A stretch of DNA of 64,000 bases from Mugil cephalus (lineage: Eukaryota > Chordata > Actinopteri > Mugiliformes > Mugilidae). The notes beneath the pieces were generated by a model, which worked only from the letters and a program-made list of their open reading frames with translations, did no database searches and was not told the DNA's origin. A program made the translations under genes and the position numbers. Positions 46,756 through 57,600 of this stretch are shown here, one piece after another. Every line of letters begins with the position of its first letter. The first letter of the stretch is position 1. The stretch is taken from contig NC_061785.1 of NCBI RefSeq assembly GCF_022458985.1, forward strand, positions 5,694,204 to 5,758,203, written 5' to 3'.

Positions 46756-49700
46756 ATGAATTTCCTGTCAACGTTTGTGACGTTTCAGAACCTCCGTGAG
46801 GTTCGAAGATTGTGCCACTGGGGTCCAGTCATAGCCCTGTCTGTCATTGCTATATGCTCCACCATGGCAATTCTGGACTCAATTATATGGTATTGGCCGT
46901 TAGATACAACAGGGGGCAGCATTAACTTCATAATGCTCATCAACTGGACTGTTCTCATTCTCTACAACTACTTCAACGCCATGTTTGTTGGACCTGGATA
47001 CATTCCTCTCGGCTGGAAACCCGTACGTATACCACCTTTTCTTTTCACCGTTGTTTGTTGAGATAATATTGTGAAACCATTTAATCATGATAAAGGAACT
47101 TCAGGCATCGGACCTATTTGTTTATTCGAAAACAGGAGAATCAACAAGAGAGTAGGTATCTGCAGTACTGCAGAGTGTGCCAAGGCTACAAGGCCCCCAG
47201 GTCCCACCACTGTCGAAAGTGTAACAGGTAATTATATTTATGAGCAAAGCAGGAGTTGTGTTTTCTGTGTTAGATGCAACTGAAATACTGAGAAAATGAA
47301 AGAGCTCAGAGACGAGGTGGTGTTTTCCCACACATGCATTTCTTGATGTGTCTCTTTTACATATCTGTAACGCTTGTATCCACGGCTTGTGAGCCTCAGA
47401 AAATGTGAATGCACTGCGGCATGCTGATCAACCTGTTGCTCTATGTCCTCCCAAACAACCAGTCAATTCCCCCAGCACTCCTCTCCTCCTCTGCCTCCCC
47501 TCCCTTAGGTGTGTGATGAAAATGGACCACCATTGCCCTTGGATCAACAACTGCTGCGGCCACTTGAACCACGCCTACTTCACCAGCTTCCTGCTGCTGG
47601 CTCCGCTGGGTTGCTCGCACGCTGCTATCATTTTCATCATGACCATGTACACACAGCTGTATGAGAGGGTGAGTGATCATCTCACCTCGGTGCTCACCAT
47701 TACCGTCGGCCCGTTACTGAAGCTAAAGTCAAGAGTGCTCAACCTTCTCGTCGTGGTGCTTTCTCTTCCCTCGCTGCAGATATCGTTTGGCTGGAGTACA
47801 GTCAAGATTGACATGAGTGCTGTGCGTCAGGTCCAGCCTCTCATGCCCTTCAGCGTGCCCGCCTTTGCTGCCACGCTTTTTGCCTTAGGCTTAGCACTGG
47901 GTACCACTATTGCAGTCGGTATGCTTTTCTTCATACAGGTAAGCAGCACTAATCCGTGTTCCTTCTAATGTATTTACTTTAACAAAGGTAAATGTAAACA
48001 CAGTCTAGATATGAGTGAAATTAATGAAGAGACAGAACATGGCACAAAAAGGAAAAAAATACTTATACAATTGTACAATCCACCAAAATAGTAAAAATTA
48101 CACACATTAATTAAACCAGACTTAAATCACACAAACAATAAAGCAGTTGTTTGTCCTTTTCAGATGAAAGTCATCCTTCGAAATAAGACCTCAATCGAGT
48201 CATGGATTGAGGAAAAGGTCAGATTTTCTTTGTGGTTTTCAGTGACTTTGTTTTGCGTTATTAATGTAATTTAAGATGATTATTTTTTTATCATTATTGT
48301 TTGATCTGCAATGAAAAATCTGGGATGTCGTGTACTGTACTGATTACAGCACCAGGCACCCCGCACACGCATACACACACATATACATATACTACCATTT
48401 CCTTTGTCTGTTGCATCAGGCCAAAGACCGAATACAGCACTACCAAACCGGGGAGGAGTTTATCTTCCCGTACGACCTCGGCGGCCGCTGGCTGAATTTC
48501 AAGCAAGTCTTCACGTGGTCAGGGACGCCCAAAGGTGACGGTATCGAATGGCCAGTCCATCCCAAGTGTCACCAGCACACCTTAACTGTAGGTTGTTGTT
48601 GGCTGAGTTGTTTGCATGTGAACTATTACAACATATAATATATTTATTTTGTGCCAGCTGACTTAAATTACTTGTCTTCTTCTTCTTTTTTTTTTTTTAA
48701 ACAGATTGAGCAACTGAAGCAGAAAGCTGATAAACGAGTGAGAAGTGTAAGTACCTGCCGAGTGTATTGTGTCATGGCGGCAAGAGTAGTTTTCAGGTTT
48801 TTATCAGTGGACAGCTTGTAAGATTTAATCAGAATAAGAATCAGAAATGCTTCAATAAACCACAGTATAAATATACAAATACAGAATTCTATAGAAAAAG
48901 GAGGAATAATAAGACTGTAAGTAAGACAATAGAGTTTAAATAAACATATCATTATGAGATATTGCTCTGTATTTATATTATTATTCTTATATTTATCATT
49001 CAACATTATATTTTTCTTGCTTGGATAAGAATAATATCTATTTCATACAGTTTCCACTACTGCATCATCTCCGGCCTCATGACTGCATCATAAGGCAAAA
49101 ATAGTTGAGTTTTACGACTGACAACAAGTTAAAGTTTCACCCCCAGTTCTCAGTGAACGGTGAAGTCATGTCGTCTCACCCAGGCTCGCTTAGCTGCTTT
49201 TTGTTTTTGCTCTGTGTAACAAAGTTACAGCAAAATGTTAAACCACTGTCTTTTTGTTTACATCCGCTTCCCCATGAGATCTCGTTAGGTGGTGCATTGC
49301 TCCGAGATTTCTCCCCCTGGCACAATAACTTTAATGATATTCTGTAGTGTGTGATGCCCCATTATTTTCAAATCTTGTAGTGTGGGCAACATTAAAGTTT
49401 CCCATCGTGGGCATGATGCATTTCAGTTAAAAAAAAGAGAAGAAAAATGTAGCTTTCGTTTGGAAGTGTAGGCTACGTCGGAGTCTCTGAGGTGCAGTTT
49501 TTATTTTCTAATTTGTTGTGCATCAAGTACTGATTCAGCATTGTGCAGTTATTAATGAAAAACATTAACTCATCCACCCCCATGAAGCCAGCTTTTGTGC
49601 TTTATGTGGGTTTGTGTTGGAATAGGAATGAAAACGCCCACTGTTGTCCTCAAATATCAGAAAACAGACTGAGAGTTATAACGGAGATGCGCTGTAGATT

Positions 49701-50234
49701 AGTTTTGAATCTCTTTAAACTTCTACTCTTCAGATTAGTAGAATAACCAGACGTGTCGTTTCTCTTGACCAGCAGGTCCAGTATCGGGCGATAGAGGATT
49801 ATAATGGAGCTTGCTGCCCTCTCAGCAAAGGCATCCAAACCTTTTTCAGAACCCCCTGCACCGAGGAGCCCAGGATCCCCCTCAACAAGGGCGACACCAT
49901 CCTGGCCACTCGTGGCACCAAGTACGTTCACCCACTTAGAAACTGTGATAATGGAGTCTGGGTAATGACCCTTCAGATTAATTAGCACGAACACTTTATT
50001 TCTCTTCAGATGGTGGATGTATGGAGACAAAGTTTTAACCGAAGAACAAATGAGAGGTGAGATTACTTTTTACTTTCATCAAATTTATCGTAACAAGTCC
50101 CTAAACGCCTCTTCTTTCCACGTTGGCTTCTAGCTGGCGATCGTATTAGGGGGTGGTTCCCGAGGCGATGCGTGGAGAAGTGCCATTACGACACAGCCGC
50201 CAGTGACGGGACCAGCGACAAGAAAGTGAATTAA
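46756..50234 (+). CDS. zdhhc6: ZDHHC6, ER palmitoyltransferase
   Basis: ZDHHC6 is a DHHC S-acyltransferase of the endoplasmic reticulum, known to palmitoylate calnexin and other ER clients. Ten coding exons join in phase: 46756-47022, 47136-47227, 47509-47668, 47780-47938, 48164-48217, 48420-48587, 48705-48746, 49776-49921, 50010-50056 and 50134-50234 (411 aa; human about 413). Two membrane segments lie in exon 1 (around residues 24-45 and 58-75). The cysteine-rich domain has C101, C104, H114, C115, C118 and the DHHC motif at 126-129, with C129 as the predicted catalytic residue. Two more membrane segments are in exons 3-4. The C-terminal SH3-like part keeps the C327-C328 and C342 sites that are palmitoylated in the mammalian enzyme. 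The protein ends KKVN, a dilysine (KKxx) ER-retrieval signal. The start follows a run of 13 A and matches the family start. Confidence 0.97.
47136..47668 (+). other. zdhhc6: ZDHHC6 DHHC cysteine-rich catalytic core (exons 2-3 with the intron between)
   Basis: Exon 2 (47136-47227) encodes YLQYCRVCQGYKAPRSHHC plus the following RKCNR. Exon 3 (47509-47668) encodes VMKMDHHCPWINNCCGHLNH. The arginine codon is split across the junction (AG|G). Cysteine and histidine spacing is complete, so there is no sign of inactivation. Exon 3 runs on into the third membrane segment (FTSFLLLAPLGC). Confidence 0.94.
48810..48985 (+). repeat. Retroelement 3'-tail-like sequence in ZDHHC6 intron 7
   Basis: The text 'atcagaataagaatcagaa', then 'acagtataaatatacaaata' and 'tgagatattgctctg', is the degenerate tail pattern seen in fish non-LTR elements. 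It lies in the 1.03-kb intron between exons 7 and 8, the longest in ZDHHC6. Confidence 0.4.
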
Positions 50235-50705
50235 TTAATATGTGTCGAGCGGGGAAGGTGAACCGAACCGTGGTCATTAACAAATACGTCCACTGAAGAT
50301 GTCACGGCCTGAAGCTGCAGGCTCACCTTAAAGGAATTTCCTACTTTGATTAAGATTTCATAGTTTTTCCGAGTCTCACTTTGCTGTTGCACGTCTTGAG
50401 GAGGACTTAACAGAGTTCATGGGAGGGACTGGGCTCAGCTGGATTCCTCTGACCAAAAGTAGAACCCAACCAGAGTCTTAGTTTTGAAGGATCGCCGCTG
50501 GGCTTTAACGTTAAGATGACATGACTTTTTACTTGAATTTGTTGTTTTTATTTTTGTGTCGATATCCTGTTTTTTGCTACTTATGCAACGCCTCTGCCCA
50601 GCTAACCCCCGGGGCTTCACCATGCAACTCTTTCTACAGTATGGAGATAAACACTTAATTCCTTTTTATTATTTTTGTAAAAAAAAAAATAAACAAATAA
50701 ATCGT
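50235..50705 (+). other. zdhhc6: ZDHHC6 3' UTR with polyadenylation signal
   Basis: After the TAA, unique sequence runs to an A-rich stretch that holds AATAAA-type hexamers near 50685-50702 (AATAAACAAATAAATC). This is the first plausible cleavage signal. The exact end is not provable from sequence alone. Confidence 0.5.
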
Positions 50706-51271
50706 TGGCCTCAAACCATGAACTGAAAATTAAAAATTCTTCTGCAGTAGCTGTTGTTGTAAGTCTTTGTAACTCCCATAAAGGATGTTTTAATTTCTGA
50801 AGTGCCTTGGGCTTAAGGTAAAACACTGGTTTGTACAATATAGTGACAGTCATGCTTTCAGTGAAAGAGAGACATTTATAAAAAAAAATACATTTATGTC
50901 CAGTTTGCAACACAATGAGTTCTGCGGTTTTCAGTATTGTTTTAGTGTTCACATTAAACTCCTTAACTTCTGGCTGTGTTGTTTTTTTAACCGTTAATCA
51001 TAAGTGAGGCATTTGAATGCCATTCCTCCTTAAACGTTTTCAGTCTTGATCCACATTCAGGACTAAAGAGGAGTTTAAATCAGCTTTAAAGAAGCAAAAA
51101 TCTAAATTTGTGTCAAATCTGGACAACTCGATTATCAATGCTTTAATTTTTCTCTTGTATAAACTTACACCTTGAATACCTGGAAATGGTAAATTCTGAT
51201 GTGTTCATGTGCCGGGGATAAAATCTCTGGAACTATTTCAGTCTCACTGGTGTTTTCAGTTAACGCAAGAT

Positions 51272-52048
51272 TGGGCAACTGGACTTTACTGAAGACATTT
51301 CATCCAAGCAGCTTCCTCTATTCTACAGGACTGGTGGGTTTAAATCCGTGGGTGTTGCTCAACAGCGTCGCTCGCATGACTAGTGTCTATTAACAGCCCG
51401 AGAATAACAGACTGATGTAGTCAATGCAATTAAGTGCAGGGAGGAATGTCCAGACTTGTTCTGTGCTTTGCTGTTGGCATGACACAGGACTGATGACAGC
51501 GCTGGTCTGTTCTTCTCCAGACAAGCTTTTTTTCCAGATGCCCCAAACAATCGGAAAGGGAAAGTTACTTTACTCCGGTCCTCAGCAGTCTAGTCCAGTC
51601 CAGTGTTCCTTTTGCAGAATATCAGTCTGTCCATGATGTTTTTCCTGGAGAGAAGTGGCTTCTCTGCTGCCCTTCTTGACACCAGGTCAACCTTCCAGAA
51701 GATGCACTCACACCTGCCTGCTGCCATTGGTGGTGCCCCGATTCTGCAGCTGAATCAAGTTTAGGAGACAGTCCTGACACAATTGAACCTCTCTCCTTGA
51801 AGAAATTTATGCAATCTTACTTGCTTGAGAAGCCCTTTTTATGCACTGCACGCATTTCCTTGCAGGTAACCATGGTTCATAGAGGAAGTTAGTGGCACCA
51901 GTATCTGATGAAGCAAGTTTCCGATGGGTTTTGCCCACAGAGTTTTTCCTATTTAAACCTCAACTTCCCACTAGTCGCTCAGATCTGAAGAAGCTACTCG
52001 GATGAGTGGCGAAACAGCTTCAAGAAATTCTACAAGTCCAGTTACCTT
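51272..52048. repeat. Palindromic dispersed repeat, candidate full-length copy
   Basis: The left arm (51272-51345) reads GGGCAACTGGACTTTACTGA then GAAGACATTTCATCCAAGCA. The right arm (51960-52048) is its inverse, ending AGTCCAGTTACCTTCA. About 0.6 kb of non-palindromic sequence lies between. If the arms are the true ends, this is the longest copy in the window. Confidence 0.5.
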
Positions 52049-52686
52049 CATTCAACGCCTTTTGGATTAACAGAGGAAGAACAATGGTTTCAAGCACCGC
52101 CCTCCTTTAAAAGCTTACGGTTTGTAATTTTAACTCAATCAGCATGACGGAGTGATCTCCAGCCTTTATCTTGTCAGCACACACGCTGTCAGTTGGTTCT
52201 TTTGTGGCAGGGCTGAAATGCAGTGGAAATGTTTTTTCTGGGGGGGATTAAGTTCATTTTCATGGCAAAGCGGGACTTTGCAATTAAATAATGGAGTATG
52301 TGAATTGCCATCATAAAAAAAATGAGGCAGCAGACTTTGCGAAATTTAATGTTTGTGTCATTGTCAAAACTTTTGGCCCACGACTGTACACCAGGGGAAA
52401 CAAAAAACAACTTCTTCTTTACAAACGCATGGCTCAACAGCGCAGGAGAACCAGCTCGTCAGGAAAGGATTCAGCTGTCCACCTACACCTAAAGCACAAA
52501 GAAAAAAATACACTCTGTCACTCAACGCAACAACATTCCACGTTTTAGCCAGAGGAAGAGAGATGATTTGAGAGAGGAGTAAAGGAAGACGTCTATGTCT
52601 AATTGGAGAAGCCTTCTCTGCACGGGGAGGTGGAACACACACGTCTTTTACATCAATCCCCAAGAAGCTGCATAAATATTCATATA

Positions 52687-52895
52687 TACACCAGTCTGCC
52701 ACAACATTAAAACCACTGACAGGTAGTAATAAATAAATGACCATCATGTCACAATACAATTGGTGGGAAACTTTTGGACCTGGCATTGGTTTGGATGTTA
52801 CTTAGACATTAATGTCCATTATCTGTCTGACTTTTGGACGCAAAAGGGAGACCTACATTAGTAAGGTGGTCATAATATTATGCCTGATTGGTGTA
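52687..52895 (+). mobile_element. Short Tc1-family relic near COASY
   Basis: The left end is TACACCAGTCTGCCACAACA and the right end GGTGGTCATAATATTATGCC, continuing to GGTGTA. This is the same family as the 36.3-kb and 59.9-kb copies. It is deleted to about 0.2 kb with no coding capacity. Confidence 0.7.
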
Positions 52896-53057
52896 GATAG
52901 ATAGATAGTATTAATTAGCCAAAAGAAAGATTTAAGTGATTAAGAAAGTTATTGATAATCCATCTTGAGCATAAAAAAATCACAGTAAATTTGAAGTAAA
53001 ATTCAAAGTCATCAGGATACACTTAGGAGGTGGTCATAATGTTATGCCTGATTGGTG

Positions 53058-53124
<67 letters not shown>

Positions 53125-53294
53125 TATTAATGTTAAACCTGATCATGGCGCCAAAAGAAAGATTTAAGTGATTAAGAAAGTTATTGATAATCCATTTTGA
53201 GCATAAAACAAAATCCCGGTAAATTCGAAGTAAAATTCAAAGTCATTAGGATACACTCAGGAGGTGGTCATAATGTTATGCCTGATTGGTGTAT
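52896..53294. repeat. Tandem duplication of a Tc1 end plus flank, with GATA repeat
   Basis: Blocks GAAAGATTTAAGTGATTAAG, AAAGTTATTGATAATCCAT and GTAAAATTCAAAGTCAT, then GGTGGTCATAATGTTATGCC, occur twice (about 52920-53058 and 53150-53294). The GATA tract is short in the first unit and about 65 bp in the second (53060-53124). Confidence 0.85.
53060..53124. repeat. GATA microsatellite
   Basis: About 16 uninterrupted GATA units lie inside the tandem duplication 0.2-0.3 kb upstream of the COASY promoter. The tract is probably length-variable. Confidence 0.95.
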
Positions 53295-53344
53295 CTCTCT
53301 TAATCTAATAATAACGTTTCCCGTGTGTTTCCCCGTACGTTTCC

Positions 53345-53520
53345 CTCAGCCAATCAGCATGCGCGCCACCTGTCACGTGATCGTCCAATCCTGTTCACGT
53401 GTGCGGCTGGTGCTGCGTACAGGAAAGGTTTACTTTACTTTGTAAATATGTGAACGGCTGCGCTTCTCTTCTGCTCCATTCATCGTTTCTTTACGTCGCT
53501 TTACATTTTTCTGAACCCAG
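53345..53520 (+). promoter_or_regulatory. coasy: COASY promoter and non-coding first exon
   Basis: Two CACGTG E-boxes (53374-53379 and 53396-53401) are 22 bp apart. Between them and just upstream are two CCAAT boxes (53350-53354 and 53384-53388), the first in the classic form AGCCAATCAG. A good donor (AACCCAG|GTATGA) ends a leader exon at 53520. It would splice to an acceptor (CTTTCCTTTCAG) ending at 54650, 49 bases before the COASY ATG. The arrangement suits E-box factors (USF, MITF/TFE or MYC/MLX type) together with NF-Y; which factor acts is inference. Confidence 0.7.
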
Positions 53521-54650
53521 GTATGAAGCTGTAGAGTTTTTTTTATCTCCCGTGTTGTCAGAACACAGCGATACATTCTTGTTGTTGTTGTTTTTTTTTT
53601 TTTTTAGCTTTTCTTGCTACTATTTCCTGGCGTCGCTGTCGTAGCCCAGCTGTTAGCTATCTAACCTGCTATGCTACTGTTTCAGATTGTAAATTATGTT
53701 ATAAATGTGACAGTATTACATTATTTAAGGTTGTACTGAAGCGTGGGATGAAACTGGAGTGTGGGAAGTGAGTTAAAGGATTTGTAAATCTGTAATGTCT
53801 GTTAAGAGATGGCCATTACTGTGTTTTATGTATTAATAAGGGAGCTATTGTTGTTTAGTTTTTTGCATGTGTAATTGTATGTTTGTTATGTGTAAGTGGG
53901 AATGTTTACGTGTGTGTTATACGTACGTTAAACCCCAGGAGGAATAGACGATGCTGTTGCTGATGCTATAATAAATGAAACTGTTCGCACAATTTATATT
54001 AGAGAGCGACAGTTCATTTCATGCGACCAGTGACTCCATGACACTTGGTTAAAATATCACTGTTTTTTTTCTTAACTGTTAACAAATGTTGTTGCAACAT
54101 CACTATTTAAATGACAGTGCTCTTGTCTGAGCTTGTAAATCATTCCTTTACAGGGTTTCCATGGAGTCTTAATATTTGATAATCCCACTGTGAGAATTTT
54201 GCCTTTTTGGTCTTAAATTACATTTAAGCAGGTCCTAAATCCTTGCATTTGCAGTATGGCCCATTCCTGTTCCTCGTTAGTGGAGCCCACCCCAGGGACG
54301 TCCTGAGTCTATAGTTGAATGACAATAAATTTAGTTGTTTTAGAAGTAATTATGGGTCTCTGATTTTCTTAAAAAGTCTTAAATCTAACTCGTTCAACCC
54401 CTGCAGAAACCCTGCCCTCCCTGCAGTTGAAATCTGTAGACGTTTGTGACAGAGGCGCCATAGAGATCTGTGATTCAGACATTCCCCGATTGTTCCCTAC
54501 GGTTGGACACTATGGCGATTCAGAGCAGAATAACCGTCCCTTCTGTGTATTTCCTCTAGTTTCACAGAGAAGTGACCACAAGCCGAGGTTGAATTTTCTC
54601 TTCACATCCTCTATCCCTTATAACTGTCCTTCATTTTCCTTTCCTTTCAG

Positions 54651-54699
54651 TGTACGCACCCTACACCTCTTCCAAGCCCCAGCGACATCGACGGGTAAC
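54651..54699 (+). other. coasy: COASY 5' UTR segment of the first coding exon
   Basis: The acceptor ending at 54650 puts 49 bases of leader before the ATG. The reading frame is open upstream of the acceptor, but that sequence is intronic (53521-54650), so it should not be translated. Intron 53521-54650 contains no other gene. Confidence 0.65.
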
Positions 54700-57600
54700 A
54701 TGTCCATGTTCAGCACGGGCATCCTTGTGCTGACGTCCCCCCTCCACACCCTCCCCTTGCGCATCGCCCCGGTGCTCAGCTCGGCCTCCCAGCTCGTGGA
54801 GCGCACGCTGTATGTCCACCTCCACCCCGGGCTGAACCTGGGAGGCGGGAGCCAGCCCCGGCCCGTTTTCATCCCGCCCGCCGTCGACCTGTCCACGCTC
54901 ATCACCCGCCTTTACAGCAACGCCGCGGACGTGTGCGGCCACCTGGACGTCCGGGTCCTGCTCACCAACGTGTGCCCTCAGTCGGGGGCCTGCAGCGGGA
55001 ACGCGGCTCCGAACGGCCCCTTTCCGACGCCGCAGCGCCTGACTCACTCCCCGGAGGTGGTGCTGACGGACTTTGCCCTGCAGGAACCGGGCCAGTCCCA
55101 TCAGGTCACGCAGTGTCTGCAGAAGTACGCCGGCCACTGCTACGTGTGCAGCCCCAGCCTGCAGCCGGTGCTGCTTCACCCGCAGCTGAAGCTGCAGGAG
55201 AAGCAGGACGAGCTGAGCGACCCCGAGGAAAAGGCGGAGTGCTTGGAGACCTACGGCGACGTGGTGGTGGGGGGGACGTTCGATCGGCTCCACGGGGCCC
55301 ACAAGACGCTGCTCAACATCTCCTGCCTGCTGGCCAGTAGACGGTTCCTCATTGGCGTGTGCGATCAAGCAATGCTCAAAAGTGAGTAGTCGATTTTCCA
55401 GCATTTAGGAAAAAGCTTTCGTGTCCGATCTGTGAAAACAACCAGGAGCCGTTTTCTTCCCGTTTTTAGAGAAGGTGCTAAAGGAGCTGATTGAGCCGTA
55501 CTCTCTGCGGGTCCAGAAACTACAGGAGTTCCTACAAGACGTCAAACCTTCTCTGCAGGTGGAGATCGTGCCTCTGGACGACCCCTTCGGCGTGTCCATC
55601 ACTGACCCCCTGCTGCAGTGCATTGTGGTCAGCGAGGAGACTAGAAAAGGAGGCGAGGCCGTCAACAAGAAACGAGCTGAGAATGTGAGTTGTGACATTA
55701 ACTACGCTGCCGTACTCTCTAATATTTCTTTCTTTCTTTCTTTCTTTTTTATTGAAATGCATGCAGTTCAGTGTCTCATTTCACTCTGAAATTAAAGCAC
55801 AGACCAAATAAACAACTGAAGTTAAATGGAATCAATCCAATTAGTCCACTCAATATTTCAAGCTTTCCATCTTGTTTTTATCCTGAGGTAGTTCTGCTAC
55901 AGCTTGGACTAAAGTTTTGTTGCTGTAGGATGAAACCCAGACCAACTATACCAGAGGATACTGATGCTGTTCTAAAACTTTTGACCAGTGGTTTACATGT
56001 GTGAAATTAACCTTCAGTGCTTTGAGGTTTTAAAATTACACAAGTTGAAATGTAATATTATCAAAATAACCTTGTGCTCCTATCAATCACAAATGTGCAT
56101 TGAAGTGGCAAACCTGCAGAGATTAGTTGTGTTCACCTGTTGCATATGTTACCCACATACACCTCTGTTCAGACATGGTGTCAACATGCATCCTGGTTCT
56201 GAAAGTAGTATTAAATTCCCCACATGTGATTTCATGTCAGTTCAGTGCAAATAAACACCACCATCATTTAAAGTGCAGCAGAATATTGTCTCAAATAAAT
56301 GCATTGCTGTCTACCGTTGTTTCAGAACCATGAACATTGCTGTTCGTTCTGCGTGTGCATGGTAACATGGTAGAAATTGTGAACACATATTTATTATCTG
56401 TTTATTTATTTAGTATCATGTTAGTTAAGAGACTTGCACAAAGGTCAGTCAGTCAATCTTTTTATTGTCATTGTCAGAATAAAACAGTGAACATTCATAC
56501 ACTGCATAGAAAGTGATGTAATAAAGAGCAAAGATCTTTCACCCAGTCCCATCACCACCCACTGTGTAAAATAAGCACAATAATTAAGTCAGTCAGTCAG
56601 ATTAGAACTTTAGCCGTAGAAGCAGCGAAGCGTCAGACCTCAGATGCTCCAGACGTCTCCAGTTTCATGTTCGTACCAAGTCTGAACAAGACTCATGACT
56701 CACTGGTGAAAGTATTTGAATATATTCAGTATTTGTATAATAGTGAACTAAGTGCCTGTTGTGAGTTTTTGCTGTATTAAGATACTGCTGCTATAATGTC
56801 AGATATGCGGATATGACGGGTTCTTATCAGATGATAGTTGATTAGTTCAGCGACTATTGACTATTGCTTCACAGTTGACTTGTATTATTAAGCTGTCACA
56901 GGAAATGCACCATGTTCGTTAACTGGTTTAACACTTACTGGGTGGCTTTTTTTTTTTTTTTCCCCACAGTGGATTAGTTTAAAATCCTGCTCGGATTAAA
57001 CAACATATTATAAATGTCGTCTGCTTTATCAAACAGGGACTTCCAGTTCTTGTCCTCCATGAGATCCAGCTGCTGAAGGACGCCCACCACACTGAGACGG
57101 AGGAGGAGAAGATCAGCTCCTCCAGTCTGCGCTCTCGACTGCTGGGCACCCTCCTCTCCCCACCTAAAGTAAGGACCTGCAGCTCCTTTTTAAAGACAGA
57201 TTTCTTGGACTTGGGCTTTTCCTGCAAGAAACAAAGTAGTGATACTGGGAGGGGCAACAGCGGAAACTGGAAATTGCTGTAAATAGCTGCAAATGCTTCT
57301 TATCAACCATCATTATTTTCAGAATTAGGGTTTATTATCGGGGTCATGCTCTCGTGAAAGGTGCAGCATCATACACAACTTTTCATTCAATTATTTATTT
57401 ATTTTTTTGTCGTGTAAAGGTATGTCTATAAGGGGAACACCTGATACCGTTTTATTGACCTGGTGAACAAAAAGACATTAATAAAAGGTCAGCTCATATT
57501 TGTTTCATGAAATTCCTTTTCAAGTGTTAGAGAAGCTCTGGTCGCGATAAAGGAAGTCTGATTGTTCTCTGAAGGCTTTTTTCTTTCTTTTTTTTTTTTT

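Larger units (their letters stand above)
50706..53344. other. ZDHHC6-COASY intergenic region
   Basis: There is no gene here. It holds a candidate full-length palindromic element (51272-52048), a short Tc1 relic (52687-52895) and a tandem duplication with a GATA repeat (52896-53294). The sequence 52080-52680 is unassigned. Confidence 0.75.

Noticed and set aside
54427..54699. In-frame N-terminal extension of COASY
   Set aside because: A strong acceptor ends at 54650, and the family N-terminus aligns from the ATG at 54700. The upstream frame is intronic.
54661..55404. Antisense open frame of 247 codons opposite COASY exon 1
   Set aside because: It is the shadow of a GC-rich coding exon. The sense strand carries clear family motifs and the antisense product resembles nothing known.
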